Below, piece by piece: positions 10,835 to 21,892 of a stretch of 64,000 nt of DNA (positions are counted from its first letter, which is position 1; each line of letters starts with the position of its first letter). The stretch lies in assembly GCA_007922195.1 (NCBI GenBank), contig ML682003.1, positions 3,975,705-4,039,704 of the forward strand, in the 5' to 3' direction. This DNA comes from Podocnemis expansa (lineage: Eukaryota > Chordata > Testudines > Podocnemididae). Position numbers and translations under genes: made by a program. Under the pieces are notes generated by a model. It worked only from the letters and a program-made list of their open reading frames with translations, made no database searches and was not told the origin of the DNA.

Positions 10835-12205
10835 TCAGTCTTCCTCCGCAGCGAAGGCGAGCCAGAGGGCATCGCGGATGGCAAGGGCTCGCGCAGATGG
10901 CTGCTCCCGAGTCAGCTGGGATCTTGGTTGTTCATAGTCCCTGGCAAATGCTTGGACCTCAGCCTCCCATGCGAGTGGGATGGGTTCCCCCTGCTGCTCA
11001 CAAAAGTTGTGTAGCACTGCACATGCCGCGATGACTTGCGGCAGGCTCCGCTCAGCGAGGTGGAGGCGAGTTAGCAGGCACCTCCACCGGGCCTTGAGGC
11101 GTCCGAAGGCCCGCTCGACCACCTGTCGACAGCGGGCGAGGCGGCGATTGAACAGCTGCCGGCTGGGGTCGAGTGGCCCAGGGTGTGGGCACATTAGCCA
11201 GGGCCGCAGGGGGTAGGCCGTGTCCGCCACTATGAGGACGGGCACCTCTACGCCCCCAAGGTGGATGGTGTGAGGGGGGAAATGGGTGCCCGCCTCCATG
11301 CCTTGGTACAGGGCGGAGTTGCGGAGGACCCTGGAGTCATGGGCCCTCCCTGGCCATCCCACGTAGCAGTCTTGGAACCGGCCCCGGTGGTCCACAAGGG
11401 CCTGCATAATGACTGAATGGTATCCCTTTCGGTTGCAGTACACCGCAGCCCTGTGCTCCGGGGCACGCACAGGGATGTGCGTGGTGTCCAAGATGCCAGC
11501 ACAGTTTGGAAAGCCAAGGGTGGCCATCCCGGGCATGGTGTCCTGCAGGTCCCCTCATCTCACCAGGCGCCATAGGAGGACGTGATTGATGGCCCTGGTG
11601 ACCTCGCGGAGGATGGTGCCGGTGGTGGACCTCCCGATGCCAAACAGGTGCGCCACTGCCCTGTGGGACTCCGGGGTGGCCAGCTTCCACAGGGCGATGG
11701 CCACTCGTTTGTCCACTGGGACGGCAGGCCTCATGGGGATGTCCCTGTGCTGCACGTGCGGGGTGAGTTCGCCCACCAGGCGGGTGAAGCTGATCCTGCT
11801 CATACGGAAGTTCTGGCGCCAGAGGTCATCGCCCCAGGTGCGCAGAATGACCCTCTCCCACCAGTCGACGCTGGTCTCACGCGCCCAGATGCGGCGGGGC
11901 ACGGGGAGGGGCAGGGGCAGTAGCTGAGCCCTACGGCTGAGCTGGATGTATTCCTCAGGTAGAGGTCAGTCCTCCTCGGGGTCTGCAAACAGAGTCTCCC
12001 ACAAGTGCCGGAGACCCTGCATGCGCACCGAGGGGCTGGGTGCTGCACGGCGCTGTCTAGGCAGCCGAGCACTGTCCATGGCTTGCAGCGTGCTGCTAGC
12101 GTGGGTGGACAGGGAAGTGAGGTCAGGGCCGGCTTTTATGTGATTGGCTACCAACATGGCCGTCGACGTGGCCCAGGGAGGCGGCCATGTTGCCACACCT
12201 CCCAT
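10835..12205 (-). pseudogene. Harb1 HARBI1-type DDE transposase (two nonsense codons)
   Basis: Read on the minus strand, 1371 nt stay in one frame and are broken only by TGA at 11966-11968 and TGA at 11555-11557. Landmarks are DWWERVILRTWGDD, RPAVPVDKRVAIALWKLA, GIGRSTTG, first catalytic Asp in GILDTTHIPV, second in VLIVADTAYPL and the Glu in VERAFGRLKARW. HARBI1-type transposases cut and join the element ends. The frame length equals that of the Harb2 copy after removal of its solo LTR, so no indel separates them. At 11555-11557, Harb2 has an alanine codon. Confidence 0.88.
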
Positions 12206-12227
12206 GTCGCACTGCCCCTGGGTCGAA

Positions 12228-12397
12228 ATAGCAAGTCCACACTGTGGAAACGCTATTTCGATTCCCGTTTTTTGCTTATTTCGCGGACACCATTTTGTTA
12301 TTTCAAAACAGGTTATTTCGAAATAACATGTTATATCGAAACAAGTTATTTCAAAATAACGTGTTTTGAAACAAGCGCTCCCCGTGTGAACATAGCC
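12228..12397. promoter_or_regulatory. Harb1 right subterminal array and terminal repeat
   Basis: The last 170 bp carry further TTTCGAAA-type palindromes (GTTATTTCGAAATAAC near 12315-12330, several decayed versions) and finish with the inverted terminal repeat. It lies upstream of the minus-strand transposase, mirroring the left array upstream of the Myb gene. Confidence 0.65.
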
Positions 12398-13040
12398 AAA
12401 GAGGGGTAAGGAAGGTCAACTTGTGCAGGTGACAATAATAATCCTGATAAATATGGGAGTTGAGAACTGGGGAATGTTACGTTTATGCTGTCTGGAGAAC
12501 AGGAAATAGTTGCTCGCAGTTTAATTAAAAGATCTCAACCTAACAGGTTAATTTGGAGAGATTAAAAAAGAGTGCTCAGCTGTTAAAGGACCTACTGTAG
12601 CATTAACAGGAGATGAACAAACAAGATGTTGTAATTCACCAGAGACCCCTTGAATCGGAACAGACTGAGTAGGATGCAGAAGAATACTAGCGTCCCTAAG
12701 AGTGCTGTAGGTAGCTCCAGTATCCACCAAGCATGAGTAGCTGTGTCACCCAATAGTAATATCAAAGACAGGATTATTAGAATCCAGCAAATAAGTAATA
12801 AAAGCAGGAGCTGGAATGAAGTCTCCCTCCTCACATGATTGTAATAGGGACTGTGTAGATTCTCCAGGAATTGAAGACACAGGAGATTGTAGTGGCAAAA
12901 TAGTCCTAGGATGTTGAATTTCTCGTGGGCGAAGAGGGCAATCCCGTTGCCAATGTCCATGTTCCCCACAATAATAGCAAGTCCTATTCACCACAGGTTT
13001 CCTTAAGTTCTTATTAGGCATGCCCAGTTTACGAGTTACT
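12398..13040 (-). pseudogene. ERV-A nucleocapsid and protease remnant
   Basis: A CCHC zinc knuckle (CYYCGEHGHWQRDC) marks nucleocapsid near 12950-12990. After a single in-frame TGA (about 12746-12748) comes an aspartic protease active site, LVDTGAT. A stop near 12548 and the Harb1 insertion separate protease from reverse transcriptase. Gag upstream of the knuckle is gone; the sequence changes to segment X at about 13049. Confidence 0.8.
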
Positions 13041-13048
13041 GGTGTTTG

Positions 13049-13345
13049 GGCACACTACTTTACTTGGGTGCAGTAGTTAGCTACTTCCTCTGTAAGCTGG
13101 GGCCAGATTCCTTTTGCTTTAGTCTCCCTAGGGCAAGTAATATCTAGAATTCTGCCATCTATGATGGGCTTTATCCTGTTCCCTTCAGAGCTGTGAAGAA
13201 TGTATTAACCACGTCTCCCTTACCAACCTGGTGCTGACAACTCTAGCCACTCTAAAGGACACGGACAAGTCCGCTGAAGCCACCACAGCAATGCTGGCTG
13301 AAATTGTTCAGAAGCACAAAGCAGAGATGAAGGAGAAGGTAAGAG
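13049..13345 (+). other. exon-like duplicated segment X, copy 2
   Basis: Compared with copy 1 (2149-2452), this copy looks more like a true exon. It has a TATCCTGTTCCCTTCAG acceptor at about 13176-13191, then an open frame containing LKDTDKSAEATTAMLAE and ending HKAEMKEK. Next comes a consensus donor, AAG/GTAAGAG, at about 13338-13344. The sequence after the donor is intron-like. The family is not recognised. Confidence 0.5.
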
Positions 13346-13559
13346 GGCAGGTGCTGCGAGAGATGGAAACTGAAGTTGTCTTTGCTGTGGGCAGTGAACG
13401 GCCTGTCTGGGTTGGTCTGTATATTTTCTTTGCCATGATGCAACAGGTGCAACCGAATGGCTCGTATTCTTTATAATATCCAGGTCTACATGACTGCACC
13501 ATCCCTCTAAACTAAGAACACAAGATTTTAACAAACATCAACTAAAAGAAGCTCTATTA

Positions 13560-13679
13560 AGCTGGGCTCTGCGTTTCAGCCCTACTCCTGGGCTCCGGCC
13601 CTGGCTTCCAGGCTGCCCGTGGACCCCTTGGAGCTCTGCAGCCCCCAGGGCTCTGCGGCCCACAGGTTGGAAACCACTG
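13560..13679. mobile_element. hAT-like MITE, right end
   Basis: The terminus GGTTGGAAACCACTG is followed by ATTTATAG (13680-13687), which nearly matches the ATTTATAT before the left end at 2834. The internal part is GC-rich. It may be the second half of the element that begins at 2834. Confidence 0.45.
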
Positions 13680-13798
13680 ATTTATAGGATTTTCCTGTTA
13701 ACCTGTACACTGTGATTGTATGATTTGTTGCCACTTTCACCAGGCAGTGTTTCTTTATGGATGCTCATAACCTATTCTATACAAATACCACTGTTCCC

Positions 13799-13981
13799 TC
13801 GAAGCTGCGCGCATGTGCATGCGTGCACAGGTCATGAAAACTGCACACACAACAAAATAAAGTGCGCACAAAAAATTCAACAGTGCTAATATTGGTGCTC
13901 ACAAAGAAATGTTTTTGCGCACACAAGAAACTGTTTGCACACATGGTCTACAAGGAATTAGAGGGAACGTGTCAAGTACTA
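13799..13981. mobile_element. hAT MITE, CANTGTTCCCTCTAAG family
   Basis: The 183-bp element begins CACTGTTCCCTCGAAG and ends ATTAGAGGGAACGTG, an inverted pair. It is flanked by ACAAATAC and TCAAGTAC, an 8-bp hAT-type duplication with two mismatches. The interior is rich in GTGCGCACA-type motifs. Confidence 0.8.
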
Positions 13982-14286
13982 TGATGATATGTTTCCTGCA
14001 GCATCATGCATGTGCACAGATGTGTATCACATTTAGCATGGCTCAGGGAGCTGGGAGACACACAAGAGCTCTCTCTTGCAGCAAGCAAACAAGCACCTGG
14101 TGAAGGCAAAGACATGCTCACTCAGGTGACCCCCCCCCCCCAACGGGGCCCCCCCTTGCCCCGACCTGGGGGGGGGGCGGAGCGGGGGAGGAAGGATTGT
14201 GGAAACACAGACAGAGACCTGGAAGATTTTAGGGGCTTTTGGCCTGGGACTCTCCACCTAGAAACAACTTCAAGAAACATCTGGGC

Positions 14287-14637
14287 CAATGTTCCCTCTA
14301 AGACCCACCGGCAGCTGAGCAACTCCTGTTGCTCGCTGTGCGGGGCCCCCCACCCCCTGCGCGGGCCCGATCCTCGTGGGCCCGATCCTGGCGGGCCCCC
14401 CCCACTTACCTTGCATGGCCCTGCCACAGCTCCTGGGCCAGAGAAGCACTAACGGAGCATGCTCAGATATTTTGGGCATGCTCCGTTAGAGCTTCTGTGG
14501 GCGGGAGTTTTAATAACTCCCTGCCCCACAGGAGCTGTGAGCAGGGCCTCTGGCTGCCGGCCCTGTGCGGCCGGCAGCCTTCCCTGCGCGGGGGGGCTTG
14601 GCGGGCTGCGCGGCTGCGCAGCTTAAAGGGAACAGTG
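14287..14637. mobile_element. hAT MITE, CANTGTTCCCTCTAAG family
   Basis: The 351-bp GC-rich element begins CAATGTTCCCTCTAAG and ends CTTAAAGGGAACAGTG. It is flanked by a perfect 8-bp duplication, ATCTGGGC (14279-14286 and 14638-14645). An internal palindrome, GGAGCATGC...GCATGCTCC, is present near 14455-14485. Confidence 0.9.
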
Positions 14638-14734
14638 ATCTGGGCCCTGCCTGGCCCCAGGCAGACACTGGCTGTGGCGACATCTAACAGCTGAACACCT
14701 TGAGCATAAACTTGTTTGGACTATGAGTTTAGTT

Positions 14735-15125
14735 TCAGTAGAGATATTAGGGTAGTATGTGTGTTTTACCTTCCATTTCCTTGTGGTCTCTCCTGACTCC
14801 CTTCTATTGTCATTGCGCCGTGACTGGCCACATTCTCACTTACAATTATAATCTGATTAGTAAACTAGTAGTGTTTTATCTAAAGCTGAGTGGTCTTTAG
14901 AGGGCGTGAGTGAAGAGGGCTGGGCACAATCCGTTTCTTTGCTACCTGGGTGGACTTGAGTGTGTGGCGTTTGGGAGTGGACCCCAATCTCTGGAGACAG
15001 TGGCTCCTGGCATGGTAACCGGGGACGGGCCTGCTTGTGGGGGGACCATCCTCAAGCAGGCAGAGAGCATACACCCACTGCTTGGTACCCATTGCTCACT
15101 AGAGGCCAGAGTGGACGGACTGGCC
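14735..15125. repeat. unclassified dispersed repeat Y, copy 2
   Basis: Similar in the same orientation to 403-815, with the shared landmarks listed there. It runs up to the point where ERV-B pol sequence begins abruptly, so ERV-B may have been truncated here by recombination. Confidence 0.5.
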
Positions 15126-16540
15126 TTTTAAAATTGGCTGAGTTGATCAAAATACAAGTCAAAGCAGAGCCAGCCCCTTCAATTCCTCAATATCCACTAT
15201 CACAGGAAGCAGAGGCTGGAATAGAGCCTATTATACAGGACTTTTTACAAAGTGGTATCATTATTCCTTGTGAATCTCCTTGCAATACACCTATTCTCCC
15301 TGTAAGGAAAACAAAACCTGGTCCTGATGGGAAACCAGTTTATTGATTTGTCCAGGATCTTAGAGCAATAAATGCCTATGTGATCCCTCACCATCCAGTG
15401 ATGCCAAATCCTGCCACTATCTTAACTTCTATCTCTTTGACTGCTACACACTTTACAGTCGTAGATCTATGTGCAGCTTTCTTTTCCATGCCGATTCATC
15501 CTGATTCTCAATATCTGTTTGTCTTCACATGGAAGGGCCAATAGCTTTGCTGGACCCGTCTTCCACAAGTGTACGTTGAAAGCCCCACCCTGTTCTCCCA
15601 AATTTTAATTTGAGACCTTCAGTCTATTCAGTTTACTGAGGGGTCGGTTCTAATACAGTATATTGATGATTTGCTGTTATGTTCTCCCACACAGGAGGCC
15701 TGTCTTACAGATTCCATTCACCTGCTTGTCTCCTTACATGTGTGGGGACACAAGGCATCATTATCAAAGTTGCAGTTTTGTCAGTTAGATGTTTCTTATT
15801 TAGGTCACTTAATATCTTACCAAACTCGCTTGTTGTCTCCAGACAGAAAAAAGGTAGTTTTGTCTATCCCTCAGCCTATCACTAAGCAGCAGATCAGGAG
15901 TTTCCTTGGGGCAGCAGAATTTGGTAGGCAATGGATTCCCAATTTTGCCTCTTTGGCAAAGCCACTAGTGCAACTTACTCGAGACAGTGAGACTGATCCC
16001 CCCTCCTGGACACAGGAAGCAGACCAGTCATTTTTAGAACTAAAGAGGCTTCTTTCTGTTCCCCCTGCTTTAGGGTTACCAAATTATTCCAAGCCCTTTG
16101 TTCTCTACTGCCATGAACAGGAGGGAATAGCATCTGGAGTTTTAACTCAACCTATGGGAACCTCTCAGCATCCTGTTGCCTATTATTCTTGTCAGCTTGA
16201 TGCGGTAGCTTTAGGCTTTCCAGCGTGTATTCATGCTGTTGCAGCTGCAGGCCTATTAGTGAAAAAAGCACAGGAACTGGTGCTTGGCCATCCTTTATCT
16301 TTGTTTGTACCTCATGCAGTTGAGGCCATTCTTAACAGTGCAAGCACGCAACATCTGTCGGTGCAACATTTATCTTCTTATGAAACAACATTGTTGGCAT
16401 CTGAAAACCTTATTATTCGTCGATGTTCTACTTTAAATCCAGCAACTTTGTTGCCACTACCTAACAGTGGTATGTCTCATGACTGTGAGTATGTAATTTC
16501 TTCTGCTACCACTCCACGTCCAGATCTCTCTGACATCCCT
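15126..16540 (+). pseudogene. ERV-B reverse transcriptase remnant
   Basis: Finger, palm and thumb regions are recognisable, with SPCNTPILPVRK near the start, QYIDDLLL at the active site (about 15658-15682) and YLGHLISYQT in the thumb. Stops occur near 15344, 15541 and 15614. The stretch from 15671 to 16681 is open and runs into the connection and RNase H domains. Confidence 0.85.
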
Positions 16541-16990
16541 CTTTCCAATCCTGATTTAATTCTTTTCACAGATGGCTCCTGTTGCATAGATTATTTTGGT
16601 AAGCGCCATTCGGGATATGCTGCATGTACCCTTTTTGAGGTCTTAGAGGCTTTTTCTCTTCCAGACGTCCATAGCGCTTAGGTTGCTAAATTAGTGGCAC
16701 TAATCCATGCGTGTATTTTGGCTCAGGACAAAAATGTAGCTATTTATACCCATTCTAAGTATGCCTTTGGGTTTGCCATGCTACTGGTCAAATCTGGAAG
16801 CAATGGGGGTTCTTAACATCATCTGGACATCCTATTGCTAATGCTAAATGGGTTTCTGCTTTGTTAATGGCTATTTCTTTGCTGCAAAGTATTTCTGCTA
16901 CTTTCTGTCCTGCTCATACTAATAAGGATGAAGTCTCCCATGGAAATGCACTAGCAGACAGAGCAGCTAAGGCTGCTGCGGAAAATGCGC
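16541..16990 (+). pseudogene. ERV-B RNase H remnant (catalytic residues lost)
   Basis: The first catalytic segment, LFTDGSC, is intact. A TAG stop follows at 16679-16681. The glutamate position reads VAKLVALIHA (Lys instead of Glu in ERV-A) and the next aspartate position reads IYTHSKY (His instead of Asp). These three changes predict a dead enzyme, in contrast to ERV-A. Confidence 0.8.
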
Positions 16991-17199
16991 CCTTTATGCC
17001 CCCAGACTTAATGGACAATTCAGCATTGATGCTGGGGCAATGGACTTTTTCTCACTCACCAACTGAGTTCTATGCATCAGTGCCGGCTTCTGAAGTTGAT
17101 ACATGGAAGCGCCTGGGGGCAAAGCAAAAAAATGGTGTCTGGTGGTCCCCGACAACCGCCCTATGGCACCCTGTTCCTTTTTACCTTTACTTGCATTTG

Positions 17200-18233
17200 C
17201 TGTCCATAATTCTGGACATCCGTGCAAAGGGGGGATAGCTGAGTCTGTTTTAAAGTTTCGGTGTGCTCTGGGTGTTCACCAAGTTGCTCAATAGGTAACT
17301 AAAAGTTGTATTACCTGTCAAAAGTTTAACCCAGGGAAAAACCTCATGTTCCCATCAGGAATGTCACAGTGGGTTTTTGGACCATTTCAAGGCTTGCAAA
17401 TAGACTTTGTGGACATGCCAATATGCCAGGGATTTAGGCATATGTTGGTCGTAGTGTGCATGTTTAGTAAATGGGTGGAGGCATTCCCTACCAGAAAGGC
17501 TGACACTGCAGCGGTGGTAAAGACTTTGGTAAGGGAAGTAATTCCCAGGTTTGGGTGTCCCCTTCATATCAAATCAGATGGAGGAAGTCCCTTTTGTAGA
17601 CAAGTTATGTCCTCACTTTTAAAGTCATTGGGAATTGAATCAAAACTGCACACTCCATATCATCCTCAGTCCTCGGTAACAGTAGAACGGATGAACAGTA
17701 AATTGAAAACCCAGCTGGCAAAAATAAAGGACACTTGGCTAAACTGGGTACAAGGACTTCTGCTTGCTCTCATGTACCTATGGACCCTTCCTGCCATAAA
17801 GACTGGACTGTCATTGTATGAAATCTTGTTTGGCAGACCCTTTCAGCTAGCAGGTCCACTGACACCAGCTCATGTCTCCCTTTTGGGAGGGGATGAACTG
17901 TTAACAGACTATGTGATTAAGTTGCAAAAATATCTTAACACCATTTCTATGTTTTGCAGGGATGCTCAGCCTGTACCGTTAGACACTCCAGTCCATTCTA
18001 TGCAGCCAGGAGACTGGGTCTACCTCAAGAAGTTTTCCAGAAAGATCTGTTTGGAACCTAGATGGGAAGGACTGTTTCAAGTGTTACTGACCACAAACAC
18101 GGCAGCTAGGTTGGAGGGAAAGGACCCCTGGTACCATTGTACCCACCCGAAGAAGGCAAACCCTCCACCTGAAGCAGTTCCTGTCAGCAAGGCAGTGGAG
18201 CGCCAGGTGTCCCGGCGGAGCACCGCTGGGTAG
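17200..18233 (+). pseudogene. ERV-B integrase, largely open
   Basis: The zinc-binding part (GHPCKGGIAESV ... CITCQK, about 17215-17330) contains one stop. From 17346 the core and C-terminal domains are open for 295 codons. Catalytic acidic residues are visible in LQIDFVDMP, IKSDGGSPF and TVERMN, a DD35E layout. The C-terminal domain has PGDWVYLKK and RWEGLFQVLL. It is the longest retroviral frame in ERV-A/B but has no intact start context. Confidence 0.85.
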
Positions 18234-18246
18234 CCTACCTGGACTA

Positions 18247-19761
18247 TGGTTACCCCAGAAGTAGACGAACATAGAAATTGCATAATGCATGGGGTTAAAT
18301 GGGTTGTTGGAACAATAATTAGTTTTAGTTTGATCCTGGCAGAATGGAAGGATAATTCATTTTACAATTTGGCTACAAATCTTTCCCAGCATTGAAATAT
18401 TAGTGATTGTTGGGTATGCTCTTTTATATCCTCACACCATGATCAGGGGTTTCCAATTATTCCAGTCCCAACTAATATTTCCGAATGGGAGGGTTTGCCT
18501 TGGAGTAACCCTATGGGAAGGTTAATAGGAGGTCAGGATACCAGACTGGGAAAGTATCATGATCCTTGGGATATGAAGCTCCCCTCTAGACGACCTAGGA
18601 CTGTGTTTTATATTGAATAAAAAAATCCCCAACCAGTTAGGTGTATTGACACCCCTTGGCTAAATGTAACCTATAGTGTAGAAAATTTGGGAATTTATCC
18701 TAAATGTCTATATGTCTTGCAACTCCCTTCACTGAAAGCAGGCAACATAGAGAATGTTGCATTTTATAATACCTCAGGCAAAGCCATTCCAGGATCGCAA
18801 TGGGGTTTAGGGCACTGTAATATCTTGGCAGCATCAGGGATAAAATGTTACAAGTCCCAACCCTTTTGGCTCAAATTAAAAGAAATGATTATAAGATCAA
18901 AACCTGGAAACTCACGTCAGGTTTTCCTTATTCAAAATAACACTAATTTTGACCAGTATGCTAACAAAACTTGGATGGCATGGGCAAATATTTTGCTCCA
19001 CAAATTCTATCAAGCTCATAGCAATGCTTGTCGAGGTGTTACACCAATCAAAGAAGGTGTCTGGTGGGCCTGCGGTAGCTGGGCTAGAAAGACCCTTGCA
19101 CTTCGCTGGGAAAGGCAGATGTACCTTAGTGTACATGTGGCCGGGAGGAATACACCCCTTGGAATTGCGTGAGATTAAGCATAATTACAGGCCCAAAAGA
19201 AGTATAACCTTGGATACTCACCATTATAACCTCTTGCTTGAGAAACCCTCAGCTGCCTCTAGCTTTTTTAGAATGCTTTTTCCTTGGATGGGAGTTGGAG
19301 ATCTGGAATATGCTCTTTGAAATTTTTCATCTGAATCTGAAATCTTTGCAAATGCAACCCTCGATGCTATAGAAAGAGTACAGGGGGAAATAGAATCACT
19401 GGTTAAATTATCCTTGCAGAACCGTTTAGCTTTAGATCAAATGCTGGCCAGCCAAGGGGCAGTTTGTGTGATGTTGAACCAAACTTGCTGTTTCTATAAA
19501 AATGAATCTGGAGAGATAGAAACAGACCTGCATAAAATTTGGAACGTTAGTCATTTTTTTCATCAGCTTGCAAATCCTTCCATGGAATCCAATGGGTTAA
19601 ACTTTTCATGGGAGTCCATTTGGCATTTTTTAACTTCCTGGCTGCCGGATATAACATGGTTAAAATCGCTTTTTGTTGGAATCATAGTCTGTGTAATCGT
19701 TGTTTTTAATGTTACTCTGTTGTGTTCAATGTTGCTGTTCTTTGATCACTCAGTGTTGTAA
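18247..19761 (+). pseudogene. ERV-B env remnant
   Basis: The surface-subunit region (18250-19170) is interrupted by several stops. The transmembrane-subunit part (about 19170-19761) has CVMLNQTCC, the C-X6-CC motif of class I envelopes, and a C-terminal hydrophobic segment (FVGIIVCVIVVFN). A stop at about 19318 separates the ectodomain heptad region from what precedes it. Not functional as found. Confidence 0.8.
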
Positions 19762-19896
19762 ATTTTGAACTCCACCAGCAATTCAGGCAGTTCAATCTTC
19801 CCTAGATTACTGGAATTTGGAAATGGAGTCAGGGGGATAGTGTGTTGTTACACATGGTGTTCCTAATTAATATGATTAATAGGAACAAAGGGGGAG

Positions 19897-20395
19897 TGTG
19901 AAGGAAATAAAAAGCTGAACAAAATGGAGTCGGTTTAAATAAAATGGAGTTAGGGTGTATAAGAGAGAAACTGAGAACGTGACTAATATCAGGGTCTGAA
20001 AGCATGATTTAAGGGTGATAACCCACAGGAATGTGAATTGAGATGTGAATTAGCATGTATTTGTTAGTCCCATGAGAAAGTGGACTAAGGCATAATTAGG
20101 GTCGGATGGGGAGCTGTACAATGTACATTAAGTGTTTTGGAAACTATGATGAAGAAACAATGTGACCGATAAACCAATCACCCTAGGAATTTTGATGTGT
20201 TTTAAGTTGTTTGTATCTACCTATAAAAAACAGAAGAAAAGCCTTGTACTGGGTACTTCTCTTCTGTCACATTTCAGAGAGAGGCACCTTCCTGATCAAG
20301 AATAAAAGTTCTTTGCTTTGCTACCTTTGCCTGGTTAATTGGATCTTCGCTAGGCACCGGACCTTTAGGGGGTCAGTTTCCCCCAAGACACTACA
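19897..20395 (+). repeat. ERV-B 3' LTR
   Basis: A 499-bp LTR begins TGTGAAGG directly after the polypurine tract AACAAAGGGGGAG and ends ...CACTACA. A TATA box (CTATAAAAAA at 20221-20230) and AATAAA (20301-20306) are placed as expected. It corresponds in position to the ERV-A LTR, and both have the AACAAAGGGGGAG tract, but U3 has diverged strongly. Confidence 0.85.
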
Positions 20396-20829
20396 TATGT
20401 ATAATCCTGGAAATGGGGAATCAATCCACAAGGGGCCAACTGGCATGCAGGATCCCTCCCAAATTCTTTTTATCCCTGACCCTGGAATTCCAACACCACA
20501 AGGGTCCAGAAAAAAGTTGTAAGAGCAAAGGGTTAAACCAACCAACCCTGGGACCAAACTGCCTAAACAAGGGTGCAGTATGGGCACATACTTGTACACG
20601 CCCATCTATAAGAAAAATTTAATACTAATGTTATATTAAGTGGTAATGATTTAAATATACACATAATCTTTGTAGTTAAGTGTACTGTGTGTAAATTTTT
20701 GGTAAAGATTTGTGCATGTACTAAATATTGTAAATGGGAAAACTGGGGCAGGCAGCCTTATGATTTTAATGGTACGATTTTACAAGTTTTTAAAGGTTTT
20801 GCCTCTGGATTAGATAGCACCTAATCCTC
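20396..20829. other. no clearly assignable feature
   Basis: The stretch between the ERV-B LTR and the class III pol fragment is AT-rich. An open plus frame (to about 20522) is not recognised. It could be part of ERV-C1 or genomic flank. Confidence 0.3.
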
Positions 20830-20872
20830 CAACAGTTCTTTTAATGGGGGAAAAAAGCTAGCAAAGCAAGCA

Positions 20873-21760
20873 GTGGCAACTGCCATGGTACTTGGATCCT
20901 GGGGACCACGCTCAGTGAAGTTGCAGGTATTGGTTACCCAGGAGGTGGCAGCATGGAGCCTGTGGCAAACTTGTAATCAGTGCCGAACCCCACTTGGGTT
21001 CTGGAGCAAAACCCTACAGGGTGCAGCAGCAAATTATACACCAACTGAAAAAATGGTTTTAGCATGTTATCGGGCTTTACAGAAAACAGAACATGACAAA
21101 AGAGTGGAAGGTTGTACTAAAACCAGAACTCCCTATTATGGCATGGGTCCAGGAACCACTGGGACCCAGGACAGGATGAGCCCTCCCAAGTACTGTGTTA
21201 AAATGGAAATGGTATATATAGGAGCAGGCAAAACCAGGCCCCATGGGAGTTTCAACTCTGCACAAGAAGGTCACCCACTTCCCTGATGCAGAGGAGACCC
21301 CTCCGCCTTTACCAGTTACTACTGGACTGACTAGCTGGGCTCCATCCTATGGGATACTTAATCCTTTGCACAGACATTATGCCTGGTTCACTGACGGCAG
21401 TCCTAAATACCAAGGCCTGAATCAGGTGTGGCAAGCAGCGGCCATACAAGGCCAGCAAGGCATACAGCTCACCCAGGAAGGGGGCAATAAATCTAGCCAA
21501 TATGCGGAACTAAAAGCCATCCAACTGGCAGTGACGAAGGCAATAGAATTGAGAGACCTCAAGTGTTACATCTATACTGACTCATGGGCTGTGGCTAATG
21601 GCCTTACCTTATGGGCAAGTAAATGGGAACAAAATATTTGGTGTATTCAGGAAAAAGCAGTCTGGAACCAGCATGCATAAAGGAACACCAGTGCCCAAGC
21701 TAAACATATCAGGCTTGAAGTGGGACACACTAATTCACATGCCAAAAAGAATACTTAGAA
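20873..21760 (+). pseudogene. ERV-C1 RNase H remnant
   Basis: After a frame change near 21120-21250 the RNase H domain is open to 21680. It has AWFTDGSPKY, the glutamate in QYAELKAIQLA and IYTDSWAVAN, so three catalytic acidic residues are visible. The last one cannot be placed because stops follow. The domain would degrade the RNA of RNA/DNA hybrids. Confidence 0.75.
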
Positions 21761-21892
21761 AGCAAAATTAAATGTGGCTGCAAATGTTCTAGCAACTGGT
21801 CATAAGGTGTCACAGGAACCAAAAGCCACAGAAAAGGTTTACCTTTTTATGCAGTGGGCTCATGAAAACGCTAGGCATCTGGGGGTGGCCCA

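Larger units (their letters stand above)
8332..12397. mobile_element. Harb1, PIF/Harbinger transposon
   Basis: The ends are inverted: the left end begins GGGCATGTTCACAC and the right end finishes GTGTGAACATAGCC. They are flanked by AAA on both sides (8329-8331 and 12398-12400), a 3-bp duplication as expected of PIF/Harbinger. The empty site restores the ERV-A reading frame. The element is 4066 bp and holds a plus-strand Myb/SANT-like gene and a minus-strand DDE transposase that converge near 10.7-10.8 kb, plus subterminal palindrome arrays. Both genes carry inactivating changes. Confidence 0.9.
3111..13040 (-). mobile_element. ERV-A, degraded class I endogenous retrovirus
   Basis: Read on the minus strand, the order is nucleocapsid zinc knuckle, protease, reverse transcriptase, RNase H, integrase, env and 3' LTR. 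The env has a CX6CC motif and pol has the gamma-like layout, so this is class I. Matrix/capsid and the 5' LTR are missing; similarity ends near 13040. Many frameshifts and stops break the frames, and Harb1 (8332-12397) is inserted between protease and reverse transcriptase. ERV-B is a second copy of the same family in the opposite orientation. Confidence 0.85.
15126..20395 (+). mobile_element. ERV-B, degraded class I endogenous retrovirus
   Basis: The order is reverse transcriptase, RNase H, integrase, env and 3' LTR on the plus strand. Protein-level similarity to ERV-A runs throughout pol and env (for example PNYSKPF, HAVEAIL and CEYVIS blocks in both), so the two are copies of one family in inverted orientation. 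Gag, protease and the 5' LTR are missing. Scattered stops break reverse transcriptase and env, while the integrase core stays open for 295 codons. Confidence 0.87.

Noticed and set aside
9558..10937. 459-codon open frame on the plus strand through the Harb1 intron and exon 2
   Set aside because: It crosses the intron and runs out of frame with the homologous exon 2 of Harb2 and Harb3. High GC explains its openness.
20873..21760. The RNase H piece missing from ERV-C2, moved upstream
   Set aside because: It continues into its own integrase zinc finger, which differs from that of ERV-C2, so a separate provirus is simpler. A formal alignment could reopen this.
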